Shown: piece after piece, positions 26,526-34,010 of the stretch
Layout of the letters: every line of letters begins with the position of its first letter
Numbering within the stretch: position 1 is the first letter of the stretch
Source of the DNA: Oscillospiraceae bacterium
Lineage (GTDB): Bacteria > Bacillota > Clostridia > Oscillospirales > CAG-382
Assembly: GCA_015065225.1 (NCBI GenBank)
Contig: SVQR01000010.1
Coordinates: 1-37,454, forward strand
DNA length: 37,454 bases
Reading direction: 5' to 3'
The notes under the pieces: generated by a model
The model's database searches: none
What the model saw: only the letters and a program-made list of their open reading frames with translations
Told to the model about the DNA's origin: nothing
Made by a program: the position numbers and the translations under genes

Positions 26526-27644
26526 TTATTTTTGATAGAGCTCCAAGGTCGCGCAGGCAACATCCTGCCAACTGTATTTGTTCAAGATGAATTCAGCCGC
26601 ACCGTCACGGAGCTTTTCAACAAGCACTCTGTCATCACACAGTGTTTTCAGCTTATCCGCAAGATCATCTACATCGCTCTTTTTGAAGTACATAGCCCTG
26701 TCCTCGGCAACGGATGTGTTTTCCGGAATATCCGAGCAAAGAAGTGCATTTCCGTATGCAAGTGACTCAAGAAGACACAGCGACATTCCTTCAAGATCCG
26801 AGGGTAACACATTGAGGTATGAATTTGAATATATTTCGGTAAGAGTATCTCCGGACACAAAGCCTGTAAAGATGATATTGGGATCTCCTGCAGCTTTTTC
26901 CTTGAGGCTTCTGACATAATCGTCGGTATCGCTGGTATCTCCCGCAATGACAAGCTTCTTGTCTGTATTGATCTTTTTATAGGCATCGATAAGATAATGA
27001 ATACCTTTTTCTGCGGTAAGTCTGGAAACCACGGATATGTATCCGTCTTTTGAAAGTCCGAATCTTTCCGTTATGATATCAGCTTCCTTCTTCTGTGGGC
27101 GGCTTACACCGTTATGGATTATTGTTGTCTCGCGGTCGTATGTTTCCTTGAAGTAATCGTAAGCTGCCCTGCTTAATACTATTACCTCATCCGCATGCTT
27201 TGCAAGAACCTTTTCACCGAATTTTATGTATTTTGAAGCAAATCCCTTGCCCCATTTTTCCCTTTGCCAGTCAAGCCCGTGTACGGTCGCAACACATTTT
27301 TTGCCGAACAGCTTTGGTATCCAAAGCATTGCACATGGACCTTCTGCATGAAAGTGAACAATATCATACCTGCAGAAGGATGCCGATATCGCTGCGGTAA
27401 AGGATGCTATCATTGCGGCAACACCGCGAACATTGAGTGTCCAAGCTTTTTTGATCCTGACACCCTTGTACATCCTGTTCTCGACAGTTCCCTCATATTC
27501 ATTTTCCACCTTATCCGATGAACGGTTATAACAGGTAACATCATGTCCCATTTCAACAAGCATCGGACAAAGGGTCGTAAGAACATTTTCTATCCCGCCT
27601 CTTCTTGACGGAACTACTTTATGCCCGATCATAGCAATTTTCAT
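26526..27644 (-). CDS. Glycosyltransferase family 4
   Basis: A 372-residue GT-B transferase. The N terminus reads MKIAMIGHKVVPSRRGGIEN, the acceptor-side glycine loop of the rhamnosyltransferase-like GT4 group (DUF1972-type). HFHAEGPCAMLWIPKLFGKK and TVHGLDW follow. The C-terminal domain has ISVVSRLTAEKGIHYLI and the PSDLEGMSLCLLESLAYG donor region with the E-x7-E pattern. The ATG has GGAG upstream and follows the phosphoglycosyl transferase stop by 16 bp. Being next to the initiating transferase, it may add the second sugar (inference from position). Confidence 0.9.
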   Translation of the reverse strand: MKIAMIGHKVVPSRRGGIENVLTTLCPMLVEMGHDVTCYNRSSDKVENEYEGTVENRMYKGVRIKKAWTLNVRGVAAMIASFTAAISASFCRYDIVHFHAEGPCAMLWIPKLFGKKCVATVHGLDWQREKWGKGFASKYIKFGEKVLAKHADEVIVLSRAAYDYFKETYDRETTIIHNGVSRPQKKEADIITERFGLSKDGYISVVSRLTAEKGIHYLIDAYKKINTDKKLVIAGDTSDTDDYVRSLKEKAAGDPNIIFTGFVSGDTLTEIYSNSYLNVLPSDLEGMSLCLLESLAYGNALLCSDIPENTSVAEDRAMYFKKSDVDDLADKLKTLCDDRVLVEKLRDGAAEFILNKYSWQDVACATLELYQK

Positions 27645-27660
27645 TTTCTTTACTCCGTTT

Positions 27661-28341
27661 TTATCGACCGGTAGCCGTAAGCATAACTATCGGTGTTTTA
27701 AGCATGATCTTAATATCGTTGAGATATGTTCTTGTCTGTATGTATTCGACATCCATCTCTACCCATTCATCAAATGGAATGTCATTTCTGTTCTTGGATA
27801 TCTGCCAGGTGCAGGTAAGTCCGGGAGTGACAAGGAGTCTGAGCTTGTGATAATCGGTGTACTTTTCAACTTCTCTGGGAAGCGGAGGTCTTGGTCCCAC
27901 AAGAGTCATATCCCCCTTGAAAACGTTGAAAAACTGCATCAGCTCGTCAAGAGAGAGCCTTCTGAGATACTTTCCGACTCTTGTTATACGGGGGTCGTTC
28001 TTTATCTTGAAAGCGGGGCCGTCCATTTCATTTTCCTTTTCAAGCTTTTCGATCATCTTGTCCGCATTTTTACGCATGGTCCTGAACTTGTACATATAGA
28101 ATTCCTTGCCGTGACGTCCGACTCTTATCTGCTTGTAGAACGGACCTGCATGCGGATCATCAATTACTATCACTATGGAGATTATGATCATAAGAGGCAG
28201 GAAGAACAACAATATCAATGTTGCAAAAAAGATGTCAAAAAGCCTTTTCTTCTGCCAGTATGATCCGTATGATTTTGCAATGATCGCTTCCAGTTTTTCT
28301 CTTGTTCTCGCGTCTACCTTGTCCTGATCGATATAGGGCAT
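27661..28341 (-). CDS. Initiating phosphoglycosyl transferase (bacterial sugar transferase family)
   Basis: A 226-residue monotopic phosphoglycosyl transferase of the WcaJ/PglC type, with the short N terminus rather than the five-segment WbaP form. Visible features: the re-entrant membrane helix (about 33-58, KRLFDIFFATLILLFFLPLM), YKFRTMRKNADKM, the catalytic Asp-Glu pair in RRLSLDELMQFFNVFKGDM, the VGPRPPLP motif and PGLTCTWQISKN. Family knowledge: it transfers a sugar-1-phosphate from a UDP-sugar to undecaprenyl phosphate on the cytoplasmic face, the committed step of Wzx/Wzy pathways. Its ATG overlaps the YdjC stop by one base. It is the only initiating transferase in the window. Confidence 0.93.
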   Translation of the reverse strand: MPYIDQDKVDARTREKLEAIIAKSYGSYWQKKRLFDIFFATLILLFFLPLMIIISIVIVIDDPHAGPFYKQIRVGRHGKEFYMYKFRTMRKNADKMIEKLEKENEMDGPAFKIKNDPRITRVGKYLRRLSLDELMQFFNVFKGDMTLVGPRPPLPREVEKYTDYHKLRLLVTPGLTCTWQISKNRNDIPFDEWVEMDVEYIQTRTYLNDIKIMLKTPIVMLTATGR

Positions 28342-29207
28342 TACCTAACACTTCCTTCCGATATTTTTAATACGGATTCAAACTCTGTTTTCCTGTTACG
28401 GGATAAATAAAAATCTTTAAAGACAATGTTTTTGCCAACGGGAACAGCCCCGTTTTTATCTATATACCCGGGATGAAACAAAACTTCTGTATCCATGCCG
28501 CTTTTTTCGGCCTTTTCAATATATTTAGGCAGGATCTTTCCTACTCTTTCGGCATCCATCTTTCCGGAAAAAAGTATTCCGAAAAAGAGAGAGGTCTGTA
28601 TTTTGTGTTTTTTTGCACGCTTTTTATTGATAAGCCATAATGCTTTTAGCAGCCATTGCTTGACAATGTTGACTGCATTGTATGTGAAATACAGTGACGG
28701 CGTTGTTAAGAACGGACTCAGCGGCTCTGCGGGGATACGAATATATTCCGGAGTTATCCCTTCATCCTCAAGTACACGAAGCATTGCCCTGAATACAGCA
28801 GGTATCATGTGTGTGTGCTGATGGCTGTCAATACAGAAGGGTACACCGTCCGGCAAAATGCTTTTCCAGTATTTTACCTGAGCTTTGATCTCGTTGTAGA
28901 CCTGTACTTCAAGCTTTTTTCCGCAAAAAATACTTAATCTGAATAATCCGCCGAATCTGTGTATGAAATTACCGTCCGGATCTGCTATAAGATCTGTCGT
29001 TCCGAGATCTGCCATACTTCTGCCTTCAACAAGATTAATATGCAGAGATAGTCTGATATTCTTGTTACGAACAATCTTACATAGATCAACATCATCAAAA
29101 TTCGGGAAAATACTGACTTTGTTCAGTACTCCGCTGTTTATACATTGATCAATGTGTTCGGATACACTTTCGCATAAGCCGTAATCATCGGCACAAAAAT
29201 ATATCAA
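28341..29207 (-). CDS. YdjC/ChbG-family carbohydrate deacetylase
   Basis: A 288-residue protein with the family's metal-site motifs: CADDYGL at the N terminus, SLHINLVEG, the IDSHQHTHMIPAV motif and LFHPGYID near the C terminus. Family knowledge: YdjC/ChbG proteins are metal-dependent deacetylases of N-acetylated sugars. The start must be the TTG at 29207, because an in-frame TAA (the stop of the upstream gene) is immediately before it and the next ATG would delete ADDYG. AGGTG lies 8 bp upstream. In this operon it probably deacetylates a lipid-linked intermediate or sugar precursor; that role is inference. Confidence 0.88.
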   Translation of the reverse strand: MIYFCADDYGLCESVSEHIDQCINSGVLNKVSIFPNFDDVDLCKIVRNKNIRLSLHINLVEGRSMADLGTTDLIADPDGNFIHRFGGLFRLSIFCGKKLEVQVYNEIKAQVKYWKSILPDGVPFCIDSHQHTHMIPAVFRAMLRVLEDEGITPEYIRIPAEPLSPFLTTPSLYFTYNAVNIVKQWLLKALWLINKKRAKKHKIQTSLFFGILFSGKMDAERVGKILPKYIEKAEKSGMDTEVLFHPGYIDKNGAVPVGKNIVFKDFYLSRNRKTEFESVLKISEGSVR

Positions 29208-30776
29208 TTAATTCACACCTTCTGTACCAAGTTTTATAACTACAGTATCATCTATGACTGCCACACAGCCTTCAAGCGGCCATTGGGGCAATGTGTTTAT
29301 ACTATCCTTGCGCATGAGCGCCTTTTTTTCCTCACCGCTTATGAAGCTGTAGTTATATCCACAGTAATCATTGATCGCACTGCACAGTACGCTCTGACCC
29401 ACCGTTTCATCATCCGCGCGAAGAATATACCCGTCTGTTATTCCTGTAATATCCGGAGGAAGCTCGACGCTGTATGCTTCGCTGTCATCGAGTGCGCCGA
29501 TAACGAGGAGCTTATCGCAATCTTCGCTGCCCGGTTGCTGTTCTATCCTGTCTGCTATACGCACAAGCACACCGTATGATTTTTCGTAAGCCATCTGCGC
29601 CTTATGATAGCTTACATTTGCAATGACAATCTGATCCGCAATTATCACCAATGCCGTTATAAATACTATCCAGCACTTGATAACAGAATGCCTTTCCGTT
29701 TTTTCCGTACCTCTTTCATATATCATAACAAAGAACAGGTAGAACACCGAGTATCCCATTAGCATTAAATTGTGATAATCTACTCCGGGATTTACAAAAG
29801 CAAGTATAGCTGCTCCGAATATAAGCAGGATACTCAGAATTGCTATCATAAGGAAAATCACAGTTTTTTTGTAAAGTGTGTTCCTTACTGCGTGTTTTAT
29901 GTAGTACAATAGGGTAAAGAACGCAACAAAGGCATTCAACGCAACATAAACATTGATGTTTCCGGACTTTCCGAAAAAACACTTGATGAAGGTCTCTTTG
30001 ATAACATAAAGCGAACCGGGAATGTCAATATTTGATAATGACGCTGTCTCTCCCATCCCCTGATAGTCAAGCAGCTCCACGGAGAAAACACCGAGAAGTA
30101 ATTTAAGAACTATCCCGTATATTGCCACACCGAGTATTCCGGACAAAAGTACCTGTAAGGATTTCTTTAAGAAAGCGCTGAAAGTGACATTATCGAAGAT
30201 CATCTCATCTATCATCTTTAGAAGTATAAGCATTATAGTGACAGTTATATACGCCTGATATATGCCGACAGATAAAGCGATCAGTAGCGATGCCAAAATA
30301 AACTTCGGTTTTTCTTTTGTAAGATAATATGCCGCAAGAACGGAAAGGAAAAAGGCGATACTGTAACCGTCAACCACATAGTTGTACATCATTATTGATG
30401 TGACGGTAGGGAAGGATACTGTAACAGCACCTATAAGCCCTGCGGTGATATTCTTTTGTATATTGAGTATCCTGCAGATGTACACAGCCCCCAGCGCATG
30501 AAAAGCAATAGCTATGATCCCGTTCAGAAAAGGAAGATCATAAAAGGAGCTGAAGGAACAGACAACAGGCAGAAACCATCGTCCCAGCCCAAGCATATTC
30601 TGAGGATCGTACCTGAATACCAAAGAATCCCAGTTGGGAAGCCAGTTTGTTATTTTGTATACATGAGCGAGCAACCCTGCAATGACAGCCGCATAAAAGC
30701 AGACCTTCCATTGAGGCAGGATCTTCGAATTAAGCTTTTTTAATATGTTTTCCGGCAAAATTACCACTCCAGCCAT
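29208..30776 (-). CDS. GtrII-like membrane glucosyltransferase (Glucos_trans_II type)
   Basis: A 522-residue integral membrane protein with about ten hydrophobic segments and a soluble C-terminal domain of about 120 residues. The first extracytoplasmic loop has TNWLPNWDSLVFRYD and LGRWFLPV, the conserved region of the GtrII family. Such GT-C transferases move glucose from a polyprenyl-phosphate donor to an outward-facing glycan. Donor synthesis and flipping would come from the GtrB-like and GtrA-like proteins of this operon. The ATG at 30776 overlaps the GT32 gene by 16 bp and has no obvious ribosome binding site. A TTG at 30758, with GGAG 8 bp upstream, is a credible alternative start six codons in. 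Confidence 0.78.
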   Translation of the reverse strand: MAGVVILPENILKKLNSKILPQWKVCFYAAVIAGLLAHVYKITNWLPNWDSLVFRYDPQNMLGLGRWFLPVVCSFSSFYDLPFLNGIIAIAFHALGAVYICRILNIQKNITAGLIGAVTVSFPTVTSIMMYNYVVDGYSIAFFLSVLAAYYLTKEKPKFILASLLIALSVGIYQAYITVTIMLILLKMIDEMIFDNVTFSAFLKKSLQVLLSGILGVAIYGIVLKLLLGVFSVELLDYQGMGETASLSNIDIPGSLYVIKETFIKCFFGKSGNINVYVALNAFVAFFTLLYYIKHAVRNTLYKKTVIFLMIAILSILLIFGAAILAFVNPGVDYHNLMLMGYSVFYLFFVMIYERGTEKTERHSVIKCWIVFITALVIIADQIVIANVSYHKAQMAYEKSYGVLVRIADRIEQQPGSEDCDKLLVIGALDDSEAYSVELPPDITGITDGYILRADDETVGQSVLCSAINDYCGYNYSFISGEEKKALMRKDSINTLPQWPLEGCVAVIDDTVVIKLGTEGVN

Positions 30777-31495
30777 TTGAATTTGTGTAAAAATTTCCCG
30801 TAAAGCTTATCGTACATTTTTACACCTATTATGCGTTTGATAAATAATGTGCGCTTTGCGGTCTTTGAAGTCCATGACGCACAGAAATGATGTATCGAAT
30901 AAGTATTTTTCGTTATTATCTTCTTTCCCGTATAATACTTCATGGGGCAAAGATAATCCTCAGGAAGCATATGTATCCCCATAAATACCTGATCTTTGAT
31001 ATCCGTATCCAAGCCAAGTTTCTTCAGGGTCTTTGTATTCCTGTCCGGACATGGGGTGATATCGTAGCTTCCATCCGGACGGATAAAGGATATGTCATCA
31101 TAATCCTCGAGCAGTATGCCGACAAGCTTATTTCCTTTTTCGCAGGCGAAACCGAGACCGGTCGAAACGATACCGTTGTCATCAAATCCCATATATCCGT
31201 CTTCACTTATAAGATCATCAACAGGCTTTATAAGCTCAACGTCGGTATCCATATATATTCCGCCTTCGTCATATAGCACCTTAAGCCTTACATAATCGCT
31301 GACAAAAGCCCATTTTTTTGCGTCATATGCTTCTTTGGCGTATTTGTTTTGAGTTATATCGAAATTATCTTCATTGTGGCAGACTATCTCGTATCCGGGA
31401 CAGTATCTCTTCCAGCTTTTTATACACTTTTCTGCGATCGCCGGCATCTTTCCTCTCCCGAACCAGCAATAGTGTATCACTTTTGGAATGTTCAT
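30761..31495 (-). CDS. Capsular polysaccharide glycosyltransferase, GT32 family
   Basis: A 244-residue protein beginning IPKVIHYCWFGRGKMP, with KSWKRYCPGYE, AFVSDYVRLKVLYDEGG and the metal-binding YMDTDVE motif, typical of the DXD-containing sugar-binding family GT32 (Gly_transf_sug) found in capsule loci. CASW near the C terminus (HHFCASWTSK) is also characteristic. The ATG overlaps the flippase stop (ATGA). Family members use nucleotide-sugar donors such as UDP-galactose or GDP-mannose; the donor here is not determinable. Confidence 0.9.
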   Translation of the reverse strand: MNIPKVIHYCWFGRGKMPAIAEKCIKSWKRYCPGYEIVCHNEDNFDITQNKYAKEAYDAKKWAFVSDYVRLKVLYDEGGIYMDTDVELIKPVDDLISEDGYMGFDDNGIVSTGLGFACEKGNKLVGILLEDYDDISFIRPDGSYDITPCPDRNTKTLKKLGLDTDIKDQVFMGIHMLPEDYLCPMKYYTGKKIITKNTYSIHHFCASWTSKTAKRTLFIKRIIGVKMYDKLYGKFLHKFKWLEW

Positions 31496-33003
31496 TGCTT
31501 TTTCTTCTCCATGTATAATTCAAAAACAGTTTTGAAAGCTTTTCTGTTGAATATAAAATTCACAAGTATATACAGCGGTACGATCCATGCCGAATTGAGC
31601 ACACCGTATATCAGAAGCTTACCGAACGAAACATTGCTGAATGCATCAACAAAGAATATCGCCATGACAAGAGCAAAGACCATCGCGTTTACAATGATTA
31701 TCTTATATGTACACATCTGACTTCTTTTAAGGATCTTCACATTTGAATAATGTATCGTTACGATACAGCGATAAACAAGTGCCGCAATAGTTCCGATTAT
31801 CGCGCCGCATATTCCGAGACACTTCAATGCAACCACAGAAACGGAAAGATTTATTATCATTTCCCATATTGCGTGGGAACGGGTATTCTTAAAATCACCG
31901 GAATACTCTATGATACCGTTGATGGGCAGCTTGCTCTCCGAGATAAGGTTCATCAGAACGAACAGCAGCATCAGCGGGACGTTGGTATAGTTTACTTCAC
32001 CGTTGTCGGTGGTATATATCTGTATCAGCGGGAGCAGAAATACCCCCATCAGAGTGTACACTATATAGGACACCGTTATATAAAACGTCTCATAGGCATT
32101 GAACATCTTATCGAACTTTTCCCTGTCGGTATGAAACAGCTGACCAAGTGCGAATGAAAAGGATGAAGCTATGCTCGTTATAAAACCCTGCATGGTGGCA
32201 AAGAACATCCTGTACACGGCATAAACGCTTGTCGCGCCGTAATCACAAATGCTTGTGATAAGTATAAGGTCGGTATTGTTGAATACCATGCCGGAAAGCT
32301 TATGTACAAGAACGGAATCCTTTTGTGATACAGCCTCGAAATCAGGCTTTGTCTTAAGATCCAGCCATTTGTATCTTCTCTTTGCATAAAAGTAAAGGTA
32401 TGCAAGCTGAAAGAGTGCGATAACACAGTAAACAAGCTGGATATACAGTATATTGTCCGTCAAGAACAGAACTGCCAGCTTTCCGATACCGGATAAGAGC
32501 TGAACGACCGTCTCGGAATTGTTTATTACATATTTTCTCCCGTCGGCCTCCATGAGTATCGTGTATTTCATCTGAATAAAGAACCTGAACAATGAGGGGA
32601 TCGCATTCAGCATGAAAAGGGCAAACATGGTATGTCCGTCTATACCTTCGGGAAGCGGTCGCAGATATGAATATATCACGGCAACTACAAGTATGATAGC
32701 TGCGTACAGAACTCCTGTCTTTTTGTAATAACGGTCTGTCGCTGACAAAACGGAATTTGCACCGTTATGATCATTGTTGCCGAGCCTTTTATAAAGTGCC
32801 TGTGTCGTGGCAAGGCCCACACCGGCCTCCAGGATACACATATAGGCAAAAACATCCTTTACCAGAGAGAGCACACCGTGCCCTTCCGAACCGAATATCC
32901 TTATGTACAGCGACGGCAGGATGAAACTTAGCGATATTATCACTATCTGGCATACAAGAGATGATATCAGATTGTATTTTATTCTTGATCCCTTATTGTC
33001 CAC
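31492..33003 (-). CDS. Wzx-type oligosaccharide flippase
   Basis: A 503-residue membrane protein with about fourteen hydrophobic segments, starting with a short basic N terminus (MDNKGSRIKYN) and SLVCQIVIISLSFILPSLY, followed by RIFGSEGHGVLSL, a typical Wzx/polysaccharide-transporter N-terminal pattern. Later, KLSGMVFNNTDLILITS matches the conserved mid-protein region. Family knowledge: Wzx moves undecaprenyl-pyrophosphate-linked repeat units across the membrane for Wzy. The start codon is GTG with GGAGG 7 bp upstream. It is preceded by a 51-bp gap with no terminator. Confidence 0.9.
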   Translation of the reverse strand: MDNKGSRIKYNLISSLVCQIVIISLSFILPSLYIRIFGSEGHGVLSLVKDVFAYMCILEAGVGLATTQALYKRLGNNDHNGANSVLSATDRYYKKTGVLYAAIILVVAVIYSYLRPLPEGIDGHTMFALFMLNAIPSLFRFFIQMKYTILMEADGRKYVINNSETVVQLLSGIGKLAVLFLTDNILYIQLVYCVIALFQLAYLYFYAKRRYKWLDLKTKPDFEAVSQKDSVLVHKLSGMVFNNTDLILITSICDYGATSVYAVYRMFFATMQGFITSIASSFSFALGQLFHTDREKFDKMFNAYETFYITVSYIVYTLMGVFLLPLIQIYTTDNGEVNYTNVPLMLLFVLMNLISESKLPINGIIEYSGDFKNTRSHAIWEMIINLSVSVVALKCLGICGAIIGTIAALVYRCIVTIHYSNVKILKRSQMCTYKIIIVNAMVFALVMAIFFVDAFSNVSFGKLLIYGVLNSAWIVPLYILVNFIFNRKAFKTVFELYMEKKKQ

Positions 33004-33054
33004 TATGAAACCTCCATGCCGAAAGAACGGTAAAAATCATTGATACATCGGATA

Positions 33055-33615
33055 TCACACACGGTTACAGATATAATCGGCAACGGCATTTTCCTTTGGG
33101 ATGATCCGTCCCGGATTACCTATCACGATACTGTGATCCGGAACATCGAAATTCACATATGTAAGCGGAGCTATCAGAACATCGCTTCCGATCCTGATCT
33201 TTCCGACTATGACTGCATTTGTTCCGATCCAGCAATCATCACCTATCTCGGGAGCGCCTTTTCTCTTTCCGCGGTTTTCCATACCTATCGTGACACCGGT
33301 GCCGACATTTATATTTTTGCCGAGCTTTGCATCCGGATGGATAATGACACGTCCGAGGTGACCGATATAAAATCCTTCACCGATGCTTGTTCTCGCGGGA
33401 ATCTGTATCTGGGTCTTATGTGACAGATGCATGAGTTTCAGCATATAAAAGAGCTTTAAAGGCTTGAATCCGCAGGTATTCGCTTTTCTGAAGACGGACA
33501 GGTATCTTATCTCAAGAGGACGTAATACTTTTTTGAGAAACGGTTCTCCGCTCTCACCGTAATAACGGTACAGATCCTTTTTGAAAATACTGTTCATGGC
33601 TCTTTTTACCCTCAT
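33055..33615 (-). CDS. Serine-acetyltransferase-like hexapeptide acyltransferase
   Basis: A 186-residue protein with a helical N-terminal part (1-70) and a left-handed beta-helix of hexapeptide repeats (about 72-175: IPARTSIGEGFYIGH, IIHPDAKLGKNINVG, IGDDCWIGTNAVIVG, IRIGSDVLIAPL). It ends with VIGNPGRIIP, typical of the CysE-like LbH acyltransferases common in capsule loci. H in YIGHLGRV is the probable catalytic base. The likely role is O-acetylation of a sugar of the repeat unit, using acetyl-CoA; cysteine biosynthesis is unlikely in this context. The ATG overlaps the GtrA stop (ATGA). A start at the seventh codon is also possible. Confidence 0.87.
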   Translation of the reverse strand: MRVKRAMNSIFKKDLYRYYGESGEPFLKKVLRPLEIRYLSVFRKANTCGFKPLKLFYMLKLMHLSHKTQIQIPARTSIGEGFYIGHLGRVIIHPDAKLGKNINVGTGVTIGMENRGKRKGAPEIGDDCWIGTNAVIVGKIRIGSDVLIAPLTYVNFDVPDHSIVIGNPGRIIPKENAVADYICNRV

Positions 33616-34010
33616 TTTTCTTTTGATTCAAGAAATATCTTCCTTGTAACAAAGTTGTATATCGGTACGATGACCATTGCAAGAAGCTTTATTATAAGAT
33701 AATATACAGACGTGAATCTTACTCCTATCCAAAGAATGAGCTGATTCAGGCACAATCCACCGACACTGAGCAATACGAAAACCACAAATTCCCGAAGCTT
33801 GCTCTGCTCTTTGCTTTTAAAGACAAAGGACATACTTAAGATATAGTTTACGGTTACAGAAACACAGAAGGATATCGCCGAAGCTGACAAAACATCCATA
33901 TGCAGGAGTTCTTTAAGAAGGACAAGCACCCCCACATCCACAAATGCAGCGATAACACCTACTATTCCGAATTTCAGCAGTTGCAGTATCAATCGTTTGT
34001 TTTCCATCAT
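33612..34010 (-). CDS. GtrA-like membrane protein, probable polyprenyl-phosphate-sugar flippase
   Basis: A 132-residue protein with four membrane segments, the usual size and topology of the GtrA family. The N terminus reads LLKFGIVGVIAAFVDVGVLVLL, the family signature, with VNYILSMSFVF in the second segment. Family knowledge: GtrA proteins are thought to flip undecaprenyl-phosphate glucose made by GtrB. The gene lies almost 19 kb from the GtrB-like gene (13803-14723), although both are in the same operon. The ATG overlaps the stop of the GGDEF gene (ATGA). Confidence 0.9.
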   Translation of the reverse strand: MMENKRLILQLLKFGIVGVIAAFVDVGVLVLLKELLHMDVLSASAISFCVSVTVNYILSMSFVFKSKEQSKLREFVVFVLLSVGGLCLNQLILWIGVRFTSVYYLIIKLLAMVIVPIYNFVTRKIFLESKEK

